From JBHOQS01 sp042408875 (GTDB lineage: Bacteria > Chloroflexota > UBA11872 > JBHOQS01), in NCBI GenBank assembly GCA_042408875.1, contig JBHOQS010000006.1, positions 1 through 64,000 of the forward strand: DNA of 64,000 nt. The letters are read 5' to 3'. Each line of letters starts with the position of its first letter. Position 1 is the stretch's first letter. The notes below the pieces were generated by a model that saw only the letters and a program-made list of their open reading frames with translations, had not been told where the DNA came from and ran no database searches. Below are positions 43,296 through 52,474 of this stretch, piece by piece. A program made the translations under genes and the position numbers.

Positions 43296-43347
43296 CCAAA
43301 CGTTCGTTTGGCTAATTCATGATAGAGGTTTACCCACCAGATGTCAA
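43296..43347 (-). promoter_or_regulatory. Promoter and operator-like palindrome of DUF4397 gene
   Basis: On the minus strand TTGACA (43347-43342), 17-base spacer and TATCAT (43324-43319), close to consensus. Eight bases further, CCAAACG-TT-CGTTTGG (43296-43311) is a near-perfect palindrome at the likely transcription start. It suggests repression by a TetR-like or similar regulator. It differs in sequence from the 42308-42323 palindrome. Nothing else was seen in the gap to 43490. Confidence 0.65.
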
Positions 43348-43490
43348 GGCTTATGGCCGCTCACTCTGAAGAAAGACCGCGCCGCCTTGTCTTGGCCATC
43401 CTCATGGTCCAAGGCGCATAGCGCAGGCATAGGACACTGAGTCATGCCGGTGTGCCCCGGCGTAAGGGCAATAAGGCAGTCGTACGAGGG

Positions 43491-45602
43491 TTACCCTGAG
43501 AAAGGACCGTAGAGTTCCTGACGCCACACCAGCTCCGTCACATAGGCCACGCCACACTTGAGATGGCGGCGGAACGTGCGCGGCGGTACATTCAGAAGAT
43601 CGGCTGCGTGCTCCTGGGAAGGTGCCGGCTGGATATACGTGTGGAAGAGTGCCGCATAGGCTTTGCTCAGCCGGGGCGCGCTCCGCAATGTCTCTAGCGC
43701 CTGCATCAGGATTTCTCGCAGCGCAGTCACGCGCTGCGCAATTGTAGCGTGCCGACCGCTCCGATCGAGCACCAAACGCGTCCGCAGAAGCGGGTTTTCC
43801 CCCAGCGCAAGCGGTTGCTGGAAGGTCCGCAGCGCTGCCTTGACCGCCGCGGCAAACTCTTCACGGCTGAGCGCTAGGACCTGCGTTTCTGCAGCCGGCT
43901 GCGGAAGAACCGGCTCGGTTGTAAGCTCGCGTTCAGCGAGGAGCTCAAGCCAGGCCGCCGGAGGAACGACCCGCCAATCATGCATGTAGACACCATACCG
44001 CCGGCCGGCGATTTCAAAATCAGCCTCAGTGACGCGCGCAAAGTCTGCGTAGGCACAGATGAACTCCCAGAGCTCCGGCTCTGCACAGGGAAGAAAAGTG
44101 ACGGCCAGCCGCGGTGTACTCAGCGCGTAGCGGACCATCTGCACCGCAAGCAAGCCTTGGACGGGCGAAGGGGCCTGATACGTCTCCTGGGCAAGCCAGA
44201 AGCGAAACAGAGCGGCTCGCTCTCCCTCGCGGAGTGGACGGGTGGTCCCGAGATACTGCCATGCTGCTCGGGTCGCCGGATCGACCGCGAGGTCATGGGC
44301 GGAACTCTCCTGGAGTATCACAGTGAACAGCATACCGACCGGCCGGTGCGTGTGGTTGCGCACCACGCGCACGCCCTCCGGCTGACGCGACCACCAGTAG
44401 TCGGCAAACTGTGCTGCCGGCTCGCCCTCGTGCTGTGCCACCATAGCGCGCAGTATCGGCCAGTCATCGGGACGGGGAAGATCGATCCAGAGCGCCTCGA
44501 GAGGTTCTGCTTCTTCTTCAAGTTGAGTGAAGAGGGGCTGGAGGAGGGGATTATCGCGGTGCAGGTAGATGTAGTCTGCGAGCAGTGCCTGCTGGCTCCG
44601 TTCGTCGCCCCTGTCCAGGCGTGCGGCATAATAGGCTCGCGCTCGATCGTGGAGCCGGCGGTAGCGGTCAGGGTTGCGCCACCGGAGATCGGTTGCGATC
44701 GCCTCCCGCGCCAGGTCGTGCAGAACCACGCCCCGTGGCACAGCTTCAATGAACGAAAGCGTACGAAGCCAGTGAAACAGATCGTGGGCGTCCGGTATTG
44801 CCAGCATCTCAGCTAGTAGCGATTCGGTCATTACTCGGACGACTGCACAGGCCTCTATAGCGAGAAGGTGCAGCGGGCCGGGCACCTCCAGCAGAAATTG
44901 CTCGAGCAGCCTGCCGACCATATCCGGGGCCGCCTCCGGTCGAAAATCCAGGTCGGCCCGCTGCGCGAAGAGATCGGCGACCAGGGAGAGCGCCAGCGGA
45001 TGTCCGTGCGTAAACGCCAGCACGCGCTCATGCTGTGCAGCAGGCACTCCCCGTCGCGTCAGGTACAGACGGCTTTCGCCCGGCGTCAGATTTCGCAGCG
45101 CAAGCACACGAAGCAGACTCTGCCAGCCGGGATCAGCCTGCCAGGGGGTTGCCGGAGGCCGACGGCCGGCTAGGACGACCAGTACCTGTGTAGAAAGCTG
45201 CGGCAGGAACACTTCACGCAGCCAGGAATCGAGCGGAGCCAGCGCCTCGTACGTATCGATTAGCAAGACCTGCCGTTCCATGCGCGCCCGCAGCGCTGCA
45301 ATGGGGTCCCCCTCCGGGCCCAGTTCAAGCACACGTCGTAACGCATCAAGAAATCCACTCGGCGTCGCATCCATGGCGCGGCCATCGAGCATATAGGCAG
45401 GGACCTGCTCTTGATCGCAGAGCAAGGCGAAACGACGCAGCAAGGTCGTCTTCCCGACGCCGGGTGGGCCAAAGATGTACAGCACACTAAACGGCACTTC
45501 AGCGCTGCCGAGCGCGCTCTGAAAGAGCGCAAGTTCGGCGGCGCGGCCAACAAACTGCTGCTGGCGTGCTATTGCCAGCCGATCGTCGACTGCTGCGCTC
45601 AT
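43491..45602 (-). CDS. STAND-type ATPase with C-terminal helix-turn-helix
   Basis: A 703-residue protein from ATG 45602 (GGGAGGGT just upstream; an open frame continues to 45707). Residues ~10-310 are an AAA/STAND ATPase: FVGRAAELALF, Walker A GPPGVGKTTLLRRF, Walker B VLLIDTYEAL, VLVVLAGRRPP sensor and a winged-helix segment. The middle ~300 residues are not recognised. The C-terminus HAADLLNVPPRTFRRHLKCGVAYVTELVW looks like a helix-turn-helix, so it may be an ATP-dependent transcription regulator like MalT. It is divergent from the ferritin-like gene. Signal unknown. Confidence 0.8.
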   Translation of the reverse strand: MSAAVDDRLAIARQQQFVGRAAELALFQSALGSAEVPFSVLYIFGPPGVGKTTLLRRFALLCDQEQVPAYMLDGRAMDATPSGFLDALRRVLELGPEGDPIAALRARMERQVLLIDTYEALAPLDSWLREVFLPQLSTQVLVVLAGRRPPATPWQADPGWQSLLRVLALRNLTPGESRLYLTRRGVPAAQHERVLAFTHGHPLALSLVADLFAQRADLDFRPEAAPDMVGRLLEQFLLEVPGPLHLLAIEACAVVRVMTESLLAEMLAIPDAHDLFHWLRTLSFIEAVPRGVVLHDLAREAIATDLRWRNPDRYRRLHDRARAYYAARLDRGDERSQQALLADYIYLHRDNPLLQPLFTQLEEEAEPLEALWIDLPRPDDWPILRAMVAQHEGEPAAQFADYWWSRQPEGVRVVRNHTHRPVGMLFTVILQESSAHDLAVDPATRAAWQYLGTTRPLREGERAALFRFWLAQETYQAPSPVQGLLAVQMVRYALSTPRLAVTFLPCAEPELWEFICAYADFARVTEADFEIAGRRYGVYMHDWRVVPPAAWLELLAERELTTEPVLPQPAAETQVLALSREEFAAAVKAALRTFQQPLALGENPLLRTRLVLDRSGRHATIAQRVTALREILMQALETLRSAPRLSKAYAALFHTYIQPAPSQEHAADLLNVPPRTFRRHLKCGVAYVTELVWRQELYGPFSG

Positions 45603-45793
45603 ACCCTCCCGTCTCTCCCGCCTCACTCGCCGCCAGTGAGCTCTCCTTCCCCTTTTGCTGCTTCTGGCTGCTAGCACGAAACTTGCACTATAACACCCTG
45701 TGTTCACAGGATATCACAGCGCCGGCGACATGATCAGCACCAGTCGTGCCCAAAGTGGCCGTAAAATGGCCGCTCGTTGACCTAGACCGCTCC

Positions 45794-45889
45794 CTCTCCA
45801 GGGCCTACCCTGGAGAGCAGAGAGAAGCCTGCGCCGCCCCTTACGGGGAGGCCGAAACGGTGAGAGCAGGGGACCAGGAGCGGCGCAGG
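45794..45889. ncRNA. Possible structured RNA leader (unassigned)
   Basis: Two strong inverted repeats are adjacent: CTCTCCAGGG-CCTA-CCCTGGAGAG (45794-45817) and CCTGCGCCGC / GCGGCGCAGG (45828-45837 with 45880-45889). Inside the second lie CCCC-TTAC-GGGG (45837-45848) and CCG-AAA-CGG (45852-45860), so it could fold into a multi-helix junction. It lies 150-250 bases before the ferritin-like gene and after the divergent STAND start. It does not match a riboswitch I know. GAGTGTACGCC follows; a promoter is not clear. Strand is uncertain. Confidence 0.35.
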
Positions 45890-46041
45890 ACCTTCCCACC
45901 AGTCTGGATAGAGTGTACGCCTGAAGAGGAGCTAGACCGGTGTAAATGCCAAATAACCAGCGTAAGGGTCAATAGTCCACTTCATTCAGTCAGGCCAAGT
46001 GAAAGTTGGCTAAGTTAGGTAAGCAAGGAGGAAATTAGAGA

Positions 46042-46893
46042 ATGGTTGTTAATAACGAAACGGACGAGCAGGTATCTGCGCCATCCACGGCGACAAACGC
46101 AACGGCTACGCGCAGCACGCTCCTGCGCCGCGGCGGCCTCATCGTCGGGGGAGCTGCCCTACTGGCCATGGTCCAGCCGATAAGCTTCCCCCAGGCATTC
46201 GCGCAGACTGCCGGCTGCCCGGAGAGCACCACCGACATTCTCAACGCCGCACTTACTGCGGAGCAACTGGCCACGACTTTTTACTACCAGGCCCTTGTCG
46301 GCGGGCCACCGAGGCTTCAGGTAGTCCATGATGAGGAGAAGCGGCCGTATTTCCAGGCAGCGCTCTGGGAAGAGTTTCAACACGCTGCCCTGTTCAGTAG
46401 CGTTGGAGCGAAGAGCCTGGCCGGGCCGAGCCCGCGGTTCTATTTTCCGGCCCCCACGTTCAGCAGCTCCACGCAGTTCCTTCGCGTGCTTGATGCGCTG
46501 GAAACGGCGTTCATCAGCGCGTATATCGCCGCAATTGGCGCCTGGGCAGGCGCCTCGCCGAACGCGGTAAGCAGCACCGGCTCGTTTACTCCGGCCCAAC
46601 TCGCCAAGATCGCGGCACAGATCCTGGGAATCGAGGCCGAGCATCGCGTGCTTGGGCGAGACGCAGGCGGCGAAGAGGTACCGAACAACCTTATTTTCGA
46701 GCGCGCCCTCTTCTCCTGTGTGGGAAGTGCCACCAACACGTCCGGCACTGCCGTAGGCGCACTCCTGCCCTTTGTGACTGGAGCCCCCGGCTTTGCAGGG
46801 CCGTATACGATGCCGAGCGAAGAGCAGGTTCGTTCAGCGGTAGGGAGCGTGATCATTACGAAAGTAATTAATCCGGGGCTTGCATCGCCCTAG
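46042..46893 (+). CDS. Tat-exported ferritin-like domain protein
   Basis: A 283-residue protein. The N-terminus has TLLRRGGLIVGGAALLAMVQPISF, a twin-arginine-type export signal, with AFAQ cleavage. The rest is helical with ALTAEQLATTFYYQAL, EEFQHAALFS and ILGIEAEHRVLGRDAG, the Glu/His ladder of ferritin-like (rubrerythrin-type) domains, though the metal set is not verified. AGGAGG lies 11 bases before ATG. It is divergent from the STAND gene and ends in a strong terminator. Similar exported ferritin-like proteins occur in desiccation-related contexts; the function here is unknown. Confidence 0.85.
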   Translation: MVVNNETDEQVSAPSTATNATATRSTLLRRGGLIVGGAALLAMVQPISFPQAFAQTAGCPESTTDILNAALTAEQLATTFYYQALVGGPPRLQVVHDEEKRPYFQAALWEEFQHAALFSSVGAKSLAGPSPRFYFPAPTFSSSTQFLRVLDALETAFISAYIAAIGAWAGASPNAVSSTGSFTPAQLAKIAAQILGIEAEHRVLGRDAGGEEVPNNLIFERALFSCVGSATNTSGTAVGALLPFVTGAPGFAGPYTMPSEEQVRSAVGSVIITKVINPGLASP

Positions 46894-46925
46894 ACTCTGC
46901 CACACCACGATGCGCGGGTGCCGCC

Positions 46926-46977
46926 TGCCCCCGGCTGTTTCTGGCTGGATACCAGAAACAGCCGGGGGCAAACTATT
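46926..46977 (+). terminator. Intrinsic terminator of ferritin-like gene
   Basis: A perfect 19-base-pair stem (46926-46944 with 46952-46970, TGCCCCCGG... outer end) around a 7-base loop, followed by AACTATTTT. It lies 33 bases after the stop codon. It may also stop the convergent aldehyde dehydrogenase transcript. Confidence 0.85.
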
Positions 46978-46989
46978 TTGTAGGGCTTG

Positions 46990-47015
46990 CAGTCGGGCAA
47001 GACAGTCGGGCAAGA
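46990..47015. repeat. Exact 13-bp tandem duplication
   Basis: CAGTCGGGCAAGA is repeated exactly (46990-47002, 47003-47015) between the ferritin-like and aldehyde dehydrogenase genes, just past the terminator. Part of the recurring intergenic duplication pattern. Confidence 0.6.
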
Positions 47016-47059
47016 AGAACGCTACACGGCGGAAGCGTTCACCACCCTACACCAGTCCT

Positions 47060-48532
47060 CTACCCTGCCCGCGCGACGGTCACCGTCTTAACGCTGGTAA
47101 AGAATTCCAGCGCCGCGCGGCCCTGCTCGCGAGAGTGCGAGCTGGACGCCTTCATGCCCCCGAACGGCGCCTGCGGCTCCACCCCGGCCGTCTCGCCATT
47201 GATGCGTACCATGCCCGCCTCGATGCTCTGGATGAACGTGAGGATCTTGTTAATATCGTGGGTGAAGATCGAGGCGGAGAGACCATACTTCACCCCATTG
47301 GCGATGGCGATGGCCTGCTCAAGAGTGTCGGCGGCCATGATCGCCAGCACAGGCCCAAAGATCTCTTCCTGCGCGATGGTCATCTCTGGCGTCACATGGT
47401 CAAACACCGTCGGCTCAACGTAGTAGCCGTGGTCGTAGAGCTCGCCCGTAGGAACACCACCACCGACGAGCAAGCGTGCCCCTTCTTGCTTGCCCTTCTC
47501 GATATACCCCAGCACGGTCTCGCGCTGACTGCGTGACACCTGCGGGCCCAGATACACGCTCTCGTCCAGCCCGGGTCCCACCTTGAGCTCGCGTACCCGC
47601 GCCACCACGCGCTCGGTGAACTCCTTGAGCACTGGCCGGAGCACAATGGCCCGGCTGGTAGCGGTACAGCGCTGACCCGTGGTGCGCATAGCGCCGGAGA
47701 CTGTCAGCTCAACTGCCTGGGCCATGTCTGCATCCTCACACACGATCACCGGATTCTTACCGCCCATCTCGAGCTGGTACTTGGCGCCGCGGGCCAGCGC
47801 AGCCGCAGCCACCTGCTTGCCCACGTCGTTCGAGCCGGTGAACGTGATGCCGTTGACAAGTGGGTGCTCGGCCAGTGCCTGGCCCACGACGCCGCCGCGA
47901 CCGGTGACGAAGTTCAGCACGCCCTCCGGGAGCCCAGCCTCGACAAATGCTTCGACGACTTTTGCCGCTGTCACCGGCGTGTACGAGGCCGGCTTGAACA
48001 CGACGGTGTTGCCGTACACCAGCGCCGGCGCGATCTTCCAGCAAGGGATAGCTACCGGGAAGTTCCAAGGAGTGACCACGGCCACGACGCCGAGCGGCAC
48101 CCGCGTCGTGAAAAGCAGCTGGCGCGGATCAACCGAGGGCACGACAGCGCCGATCTCCCGCATGCCTTCGCCTGCGTAGTAGCGCAAGATCGTCACGCCG
48201 CGCAGCGTCTCCGCGCGCGCCTCGCCGATAGTTTTGCCCATCTCACGGGTCATCGTGCGCGCCACGTCTTCCGCCCGGCGTTCCAGCGCATCTGCCGCAC
48301 GACGAAGATACTCGCCGCGCGCCACGGCCGACAGGGCCCGCCAGGCCGGCAGCGCGGCGGCAGCAGCCTCGACAGCGTGCGCGACTTCTTCGGGGCCGGA
48401 ATCCTGCGCCACTCCCACAATCTCTCGCCAGTCGGCCGGGTTCTCGCGCTGGAAGGTCTTGCCCCCCGCGGCTGGGACCCACTTGCCCGCGATGTAGTTC
48501 TGAAACACGGGCGCAGATGTCTCAACAGCCAT
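47060..48532 (-). CDS. Aldehyde dehydrogenase family protein
   Basis: A 490-residue NAD(P)-dependent aldehyde dehydrogenase from ATG 48532 (CAGGAGGAAACAC upstream; the open frame reaches 48697). WNFPVAIP is the cofactor fold region, FTGSNDVGKQV and LEMGGKNPVIV carry the general-base Glu, GQRCTATSR the catalytic Cys and QEEIFGPVLAI the nicotinamide contact. It resembles alpha-ketoglutarate semialdehyde or succinate semialdehyde dehydrogenases. It lies downstream of a creatininase-family gene with a 216-base AT-rich gap, so co-transcription is possible. Substrate not certain. Confidence 0.93.
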   Translation of the reverse strand: MAVETSAPVFQNYIAGKWVPAAGGKTFQRENPADWREIVGVAQDSGPEEVAHAVEAAAAALPAWRALSAVARGEYLRRAADALERRAEDVARTMTREMGKTIGEARAETLRGVTILRYYAGEGMREIGAVVPSVDPRQLLFTTRVPLGVVAVVTPWNFPVAIPCWKIAPALVYGNTVVFKPASYTPVTAAKVVEAFVEAGLPEGVLNFVTGRGGVVGQALAEHPLVNGITFTGSNDVGKQVAAAALARGAKYQLEMGGKNPVIVCEDADMAQAVELTVSGAMRTTGQRCTATSRAIVLRPVLKEFTERVVARVRELKVGPGLDESVYLGPQVSRSQRETVLGYIEKGKQEGARLLVGGGVPTGELYDHGYYVEPTVFDHVTPEMTIAQEEIFGPVLAIMAADTLEQAIAIANGVKYGLSASIFTHDINKILTFIQSIEAGMVRINGETAGVEPQAPFGGMKASSSHSREQGRAALEFFTSVKTVTVARAG

Positions 48533-48643
48533 GTGTTTCCTCCTGTGCGTCTTGCGTGCTCTCAGATCCGGATTTTTTCTGTTCTGTATTAAACAAACTA
48601 TTTCTACGCTATATGGATCACTATTCAATAAACCAACGCAATA

Positions 48644-48665
48644 ATTCATCCGAATATTCATCCGA
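48644..48665. repeat. ATTCATCCGA x2 upstream of aldehyde dehydrogenase
   Basis: ATTCATCCGA occurs at 48644-48653 and 48656-48665 (period 12) in the gap 48533-48748. The surrounding sequence is AT-rich and probably holds the aldehyde dehydrogenase promoter. Confidence 0.5.
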
Positions 48666-48748
48666 TCTAGAGGCCGGATGCAACCAGGCATGTTCACCAG
48701 CTGTTGCGCTCAGGCTGCCTCGCTGCGCATGAGCAGTTCCGAACCTGA

Positions 48749-49546
48749 TCAATGATGATCGACATACGGGCGGATCTCACGCTCCTTAAATTCCAGTACG
48801 AACTCTACCAGCGCGCTCACCGCTGCCTCCAGCAGACGCTGACCCTTCTCTTTCGTCGCCAGCGTCGGATCGCCGATAATCCCGGTCTTGGAGATGCGGC
48901 TCCAGCGGTCCTGGAAGGTCACCGGGGACTTTCGAATCAAGTCATTCCAGATAAACTTAGACGGCTGGAGGTTGATATCCCGCACCGCTTTGGTCATGTC
49001 CACTAGATCAGGCCGGATCGCCAGCATGAGCGAGGTCTCGGCCTCGCAGGCATGCGACATACCCCCGGGGAACTGCGACTGCCGGACCTCTTCCCAGACC
49101 TGCTGCGGCACAAGCGTCCACCACGGCGCCATGGCACAGATCGCCTCCGACTGGTTGGTGATATTCCGCGCCGCAATGTCGAGGAAGGGGACATTCGACC
49201 CATGCCCGTTGATCAGCACAATCTTGCGGAACCCATGGCGGGCCAGGCTCACGCCGATGTCAGTAACGTAGGCGATAATGTGCTGGGGATGAATACTAAT
49301 GGTGCCCGGGAAGTCCATGTGGTGCTCGTTGAAGGAATACCAGATGGGCGGCATGACGAGCACATGCTCTGGAATACGCCGCGCGGCTTCCTCGCAGACT
49401 GTACTTGCGGTCAGGACATCGACCGCGAGAGGGAGGTGTGGACCGTGCTGCTCGGTGGTACCGATTGGAAGCAAGATGACGCGCCGCTCAGCGACAGCAC
49501 GCTTGATCTCTGGCCAGGAGAGTTCGGCGTAGTGGTACTTTGCCAT
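48749..49546 (-). CDS. Creatininase family protein
   Basis: A 265-residue metal-dependent amidohydrolase. LPIGTTEQHGPHLPLAVDVL carries the metal-binding Glu, His and Asp; INGHGSNVPFLDIA and FPGGMSHACEAETSLML are family signatures. These enzymes cleave creatinine-type or cyclic amides, and in other bacteria act in mycofactocin or other ring-opening steps. The start follows TGGAGGAG. The aldehyde dehydrogenase downstream hints at a small catabolic unit. Confidence 0.93.
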   Translation of the reverse strand: MAKYHYAELSWPEIKRAVAERRVILLPIGTTEQHGPHLPLAVDVLTASTVCEEAARRIPEHVLVMPPIWYSFNEHHMDFPGTISIHPQHIIAYVTDIGVSLARHGFRKIVLINGHGSNVPFLDIAARNITNQSEAICAMAPWWTLVPQQVWEEVRQSQFPGGMSHACEAETSLMLAIRPDLVDMTKAVRDINLQPSKFIWNDLIRKSPVTFQDRWSRISKTGIIGDPTLATKEKGQRLLEAAVSALVEFVLEFKEREIRPYVDHH

Positions 49547-49770
49547 CGCTTCTCCTCCACTTCAGCAGAGCGCGCTCTGGCATGTAGGCCGCGGGCAGCG
49601 CGCCACCGGTGGAGCGCGCCGCTAGTAGTGTAACCGCAGCCCAGGGCCGGTGCAATGAACGCGGTGGATCCCCCGCCCAGAGCATGGGGGCCCGGCAAGC
49701 GTGTCGCGCGTATGTTATGATAGCGAGCGAGGGCTCCCGGCAACCCATCTGACAGCCTGCACCATGCTCC

Positions 49771-50832
49771 ATGCTGGTCACAGAAGTCAAGCTTTCACGC
49801 CAGGCCAAGCTCGTTCTCTTCTGGACAGCGGTCGCCGCGGCGCTCCTGTTCCTGTGGGTGGTCCGATCGACACTCGGTCCGTTCATCTGGGCGGCGATGG
49901 CGGCCTACCTGCTGAACCCGCCGACGACCTGGCTGCAGCGGCAGATGCGCGTGCGACGTATCTGGGCTGTCGCGACCGTGTACCTCGTGCTCGGCATCCT
50001 GGTGGCCTGGGCCGGCCTCGCATTCGTGCCACGGATCATCGCTGAGACACGTGATCTCCTGCGTGCAGCGCCAGCGCTGGCCAATCGCGTCGAAGCGTAC
50101 CTGCTCGGCACCAATACGGTGCAAGTCCTGGGCCTCGAAGTTGACCTCTCGAACTGGACCAGTGACATTGCGCGCGCCCTGGGTGATTTCCTGGGCCAGC
50201 TCTGGCAGGAGGCGCTCCACGCTGTGGTCAGGCTGGTGGAGCTGCTGTTTCAGGTGCTCCTCTTCCTGTTTGCCACGTTCTACTTTCTGCTGGATGCCGA
50301 TCGCATCGGTCGCACTGTGCGCGACCTGATCCCAGTGCAGTACCGCGGGGAGCTCCTCAGCCTGGCACAGGACATCGATAGCGTGCTCGGCCGGTTCGTG
50401 CGCGGCGAGTTCATCCTGGTCGTGATTATGAGCACGGCCACGTACATCAGCCTGTCGCTCCTCCAGATACCTTACGCGCTGGTGCTGGGCATCCTGGCAG
50501 GCTTCCTGGAGCTGATTCCCATCGTCGGGCCAATCAGTGCTGCTACGCCAGCGGTGATCATCGCCCTGGCTCGGCCATCCCCATTCGGCTGGCCGCAGCC
50601 GGTGCATGCCCTGGTCGTTGCCGGCGTGTACTTCGTCCTGCGGCACCTCGAAGACTACCTGGTAATCCCCAATGTAGTGGGCCGCGTGGTCGAGGTCCAT
50701 CCGCTGGTGGCGATCTTCGCCGTGATCGCCGGAGGAACAATCGGCGGTATTCTGGGCATGTTCCTGGCCGTGCCAGCAGCTGCGGTGCTGAAAATCGTGG
50801 CGCGGTACGTCTATCTCAAGCTGACTATGTGA
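49771..50832 (+). CDS. AI-2E family transporter
   Basis: A 353-residue integral membrane protein of the AI-2E/PerM family, about eight helices. N-terminal pair WTAVAAALLFLWVVRSTLGPFIWAAMAAYLLNPPTTWL, a soluble central segment, ILAGFLELIPIVGPISAATPAVIIAL (the family's loop) and the C-terminal NVVGRVVEVHPLVAIFAVIAGG. The family contains a Na+/H+ antiporter and AI-2 exporter; the role here is unknown. No clear ribosome binding site precedes the ATG. Confidence 0.92.
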   Translation: MLVTEVKLSRQAKLVLFWTAVAAALLFLWVVRSTLGPFIWAAMAAYLLNPPTTWLQRQMRVRRIWAVATVYLVLGILVAWAGLAFVPRIIAETRDLLRAAPALANRVEAYLLGTNTVQVLGLEVDLSNWTSDIARALGDFLGQLWQEALHAVVRLVELLFQVLLFLFATFYFLLDADRIGRTVRDLIPVQYRGELLSLAQDIDSVLGRFVRGEFILVVIMSTATYISLSLLQIPYALVLGILAGFLELIPIVGPISAATPAVIIALARPSPFGWPQPVHALVVAGVYFVLRHLEDYLVIPNVVGRVVEVHPLVAIFAVIAGGTIGGILGMFLAVPAAAVLKIVARYVYLKLTM

Positions 50833-51140
50833 GCGCGCCTGGATTAGCTCCGTATGAACGTCTCCGCGCGAAACGCTCGCTTGGGAAAGGCACGTGGGGC
50901 AAGCATCTCTTTGCGCGTAGCTGCCATCGGTGACCTCCCGGCGATCTTGCCGCACTTGCTCTCGCCGGCCAGTATGCATGTTGGTGCCATGTCCTGGCCA
51001 GTTTTGGCGGGCACGCTCCACCCTGCGCCGCGCTGTGTGGGCCGCTCCGTGGTATCATGTCGCTGGCGGCTGGCCTGCGCCGGGACCGTTATGCAGGCTA
51101 TGGAGAGTTCACCGGCTACACGGGACGAACAGGAAAGACA
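50833..51140 (+). other. Gap without gene before homoserine dehydrogenase
   Basis: These 308 bases show no credible gene on either strand; apparent frames are shadows or run into the next gene. TATCAT at 51053-51058 could be a -10 element, but no good -35 is visible. A regulatory leader for hom is possible but I see no threonine-rich attenuator peptide. Confidence 0.4.
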
Positions 51141-52460
51141 GTGAAACGAGAGACTGCTGGCAGAAGGCCGCTGAAGATCGGGCTGTTGGGATTCGGCGTG
51201 GTCGGCAGCGGGGTAGCGGAGATCCTGTGCCGCAAAGCTGATACGCTCGAGCAGGAGATCGGGCGCCGCGTCGAGGTCGCGCGCATCCTCGTGCGCGACC
51301 CGGCGAAGCCGCGCCGGCTGGAGACGCTGCGCCACCTGCTGACGACCGATCCCGCTGCGATCCTGGATGCTCCGGAGATCGACATCGTCATCGAGCTCAT
51401 GGGCGGTGAGGAGCCGGCGCGCAGCTACATCTGCCGCGCCATCCAGAATGGCAAGCACCTGGTGACCGCGAACAAAGAGGTGATGGCCAAGCACGGCTTG
51501 TCCGTCCTCCAGCTCGCCCAAGAGCACGGTGTCGACGTGTACTACGAAGCAAGCGTGGGCGGCGGGATCCCGCTGATCGGCACCTTTCGTCAGGACCTTG
51601 CGGCAAATGAGGTCCGCGAGATCATGGCCATTATTAACGGCACGACCAACTTCATCCTGACGAAGATGGCGCAGGAGGGGTGGACCTTTGAGGATGCGCT
51701 GCACACGGCGCAGCAGCTCGGCTATGCCGAAGCCGATCCCACCAACGACGTGGAGGGTATCGATGCGGCGTACAAGCTAGCCATCCTGGCCTCGATTGCC
51801 TTCCGCCAGCAGGTGCGCCCAGAGCAGGTCTACCGTGAGGGGATCACCAAGCTGCATCCCAGCGATTTTCGCTACGCGCGCGAGCTGGGGTATGCGATCA
51901 AGCTGCTGGCCATTGCCCGCGCCAGCGACGGAGAGATCGAGGTGCGGGTGCATCCGGCTTTGGTGCCGCAGCACTGGCTGCTGGCGCAGGTGAACGGCGT
52001 CTTCAACGCTGTGCAGCTCGACGGAGACCTGGTCGGCAAGGTCCTCTTTTACGGACAGGGCGCCGGGGCATATCCCACGGCAAGCGCCGTCGTGGCAGAC
52101 GTGATTGACATCGTGCATAACATTAATAGCGGCGTGGCGAACCGTGTGCCGTTTATCGCCAACGGGCAACGCCGCTTACGCCCGATCGGCGAAGTGGGCA
52201 GCCGGCACTACTTCCGCTTCTGGGTGGCGGACCGGCCGGGTGTGCTGGCGAAGATCGCGCAGGTGCTCGGTGAGAACAACATCAGCATCGCTTCAGTCTT
52301 GCAGAAAGAGTCGGACGAGACAGCTCAGTTCACCGAACTGGTGATCATGACGCACGTCTCCCGCGAGGCATGGGTGCAGCGCGCCCTCGAGCAGATTCGC
52401 CGCCTCGATGTGGTGCGCGAAGTCGCGGCCTGCCTGCGCGTGGAGATCGGCGAGCGCTAG
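51141..52460 (+). CDS. hom: Homoserine dehydrogenase
   Basis: A 439-residue enzyme, GTG start at 51141 after CAGGAAAGACA (an in-frame ATG at 51057 adds an unlikely N-terminus). LLGFGVVGSGVAEILC binds NAD(P); YYEASVGGGIPLIGT and INGTTNFILTKM are the substrate site motifs; a C-terminal ACT domain (FWVADRPGVLAKIAQVL) allows feedback control by threonine. It reduces aspartate semialdehyde to homoserine. thrC starts 14 bases downstream. No homoserine kinase gene is in the window. Confidence 0.97.
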   Translation: MKRETAGRRPLKIGLLGFGVVGSGVAEILCRKADTLEQEIGRRVEVARILVRDPAKPRRLETLRHLLTTDPAAILDAPEIDIVIELMGGEEPARSYICRAIQNGKHLVTANKEVMAKHGLSVLQLAQEHGVDVYYEASVGGGIPLIGTFRQDLAANEVREIMAIINGTTNFILTKMAQEGWTFEDALHTAQQLGYAEADPTNDVEGIDAAYKLAILASIAFRQQVRPEQVYREGITKLHPSDFRYARELGYAIKLLAIARASDGEIEVRVHPALVPQHWLLAQVNGVFNAVQLDGDLVGKVLFYGQGAGAYPTASAVVADVIDIVHNINSGVANRVPFIANGQRRLRPIGEVGSRHYFRFWVADRPGVLAKIAQVLGENNISIASVLQKESDETAQFTELVIMTHVSREAWVQRALEQIRRLDVVREVAACLRVEIGER

Positions 52461-52474
52461 GCGGCAGGCAAAGC

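Noticed and set aside
45794..45960. Known riboswitch (SAM, TPP, cobalamin, glycine, ykkC, SRP RNA, hammerhead)
   Set aside because: Core consensus bases of these classes were not found in order; only a GAAA-containing loop and a CTGAAGA were present, in the wrong arrangement.
49795..51021. 408-codon minus-strand frame over the AI-2E transporter
   Set aside because: Antisense shadow with polar, His/Gln-rich composition; the plus strand encodes a clear membrane family.
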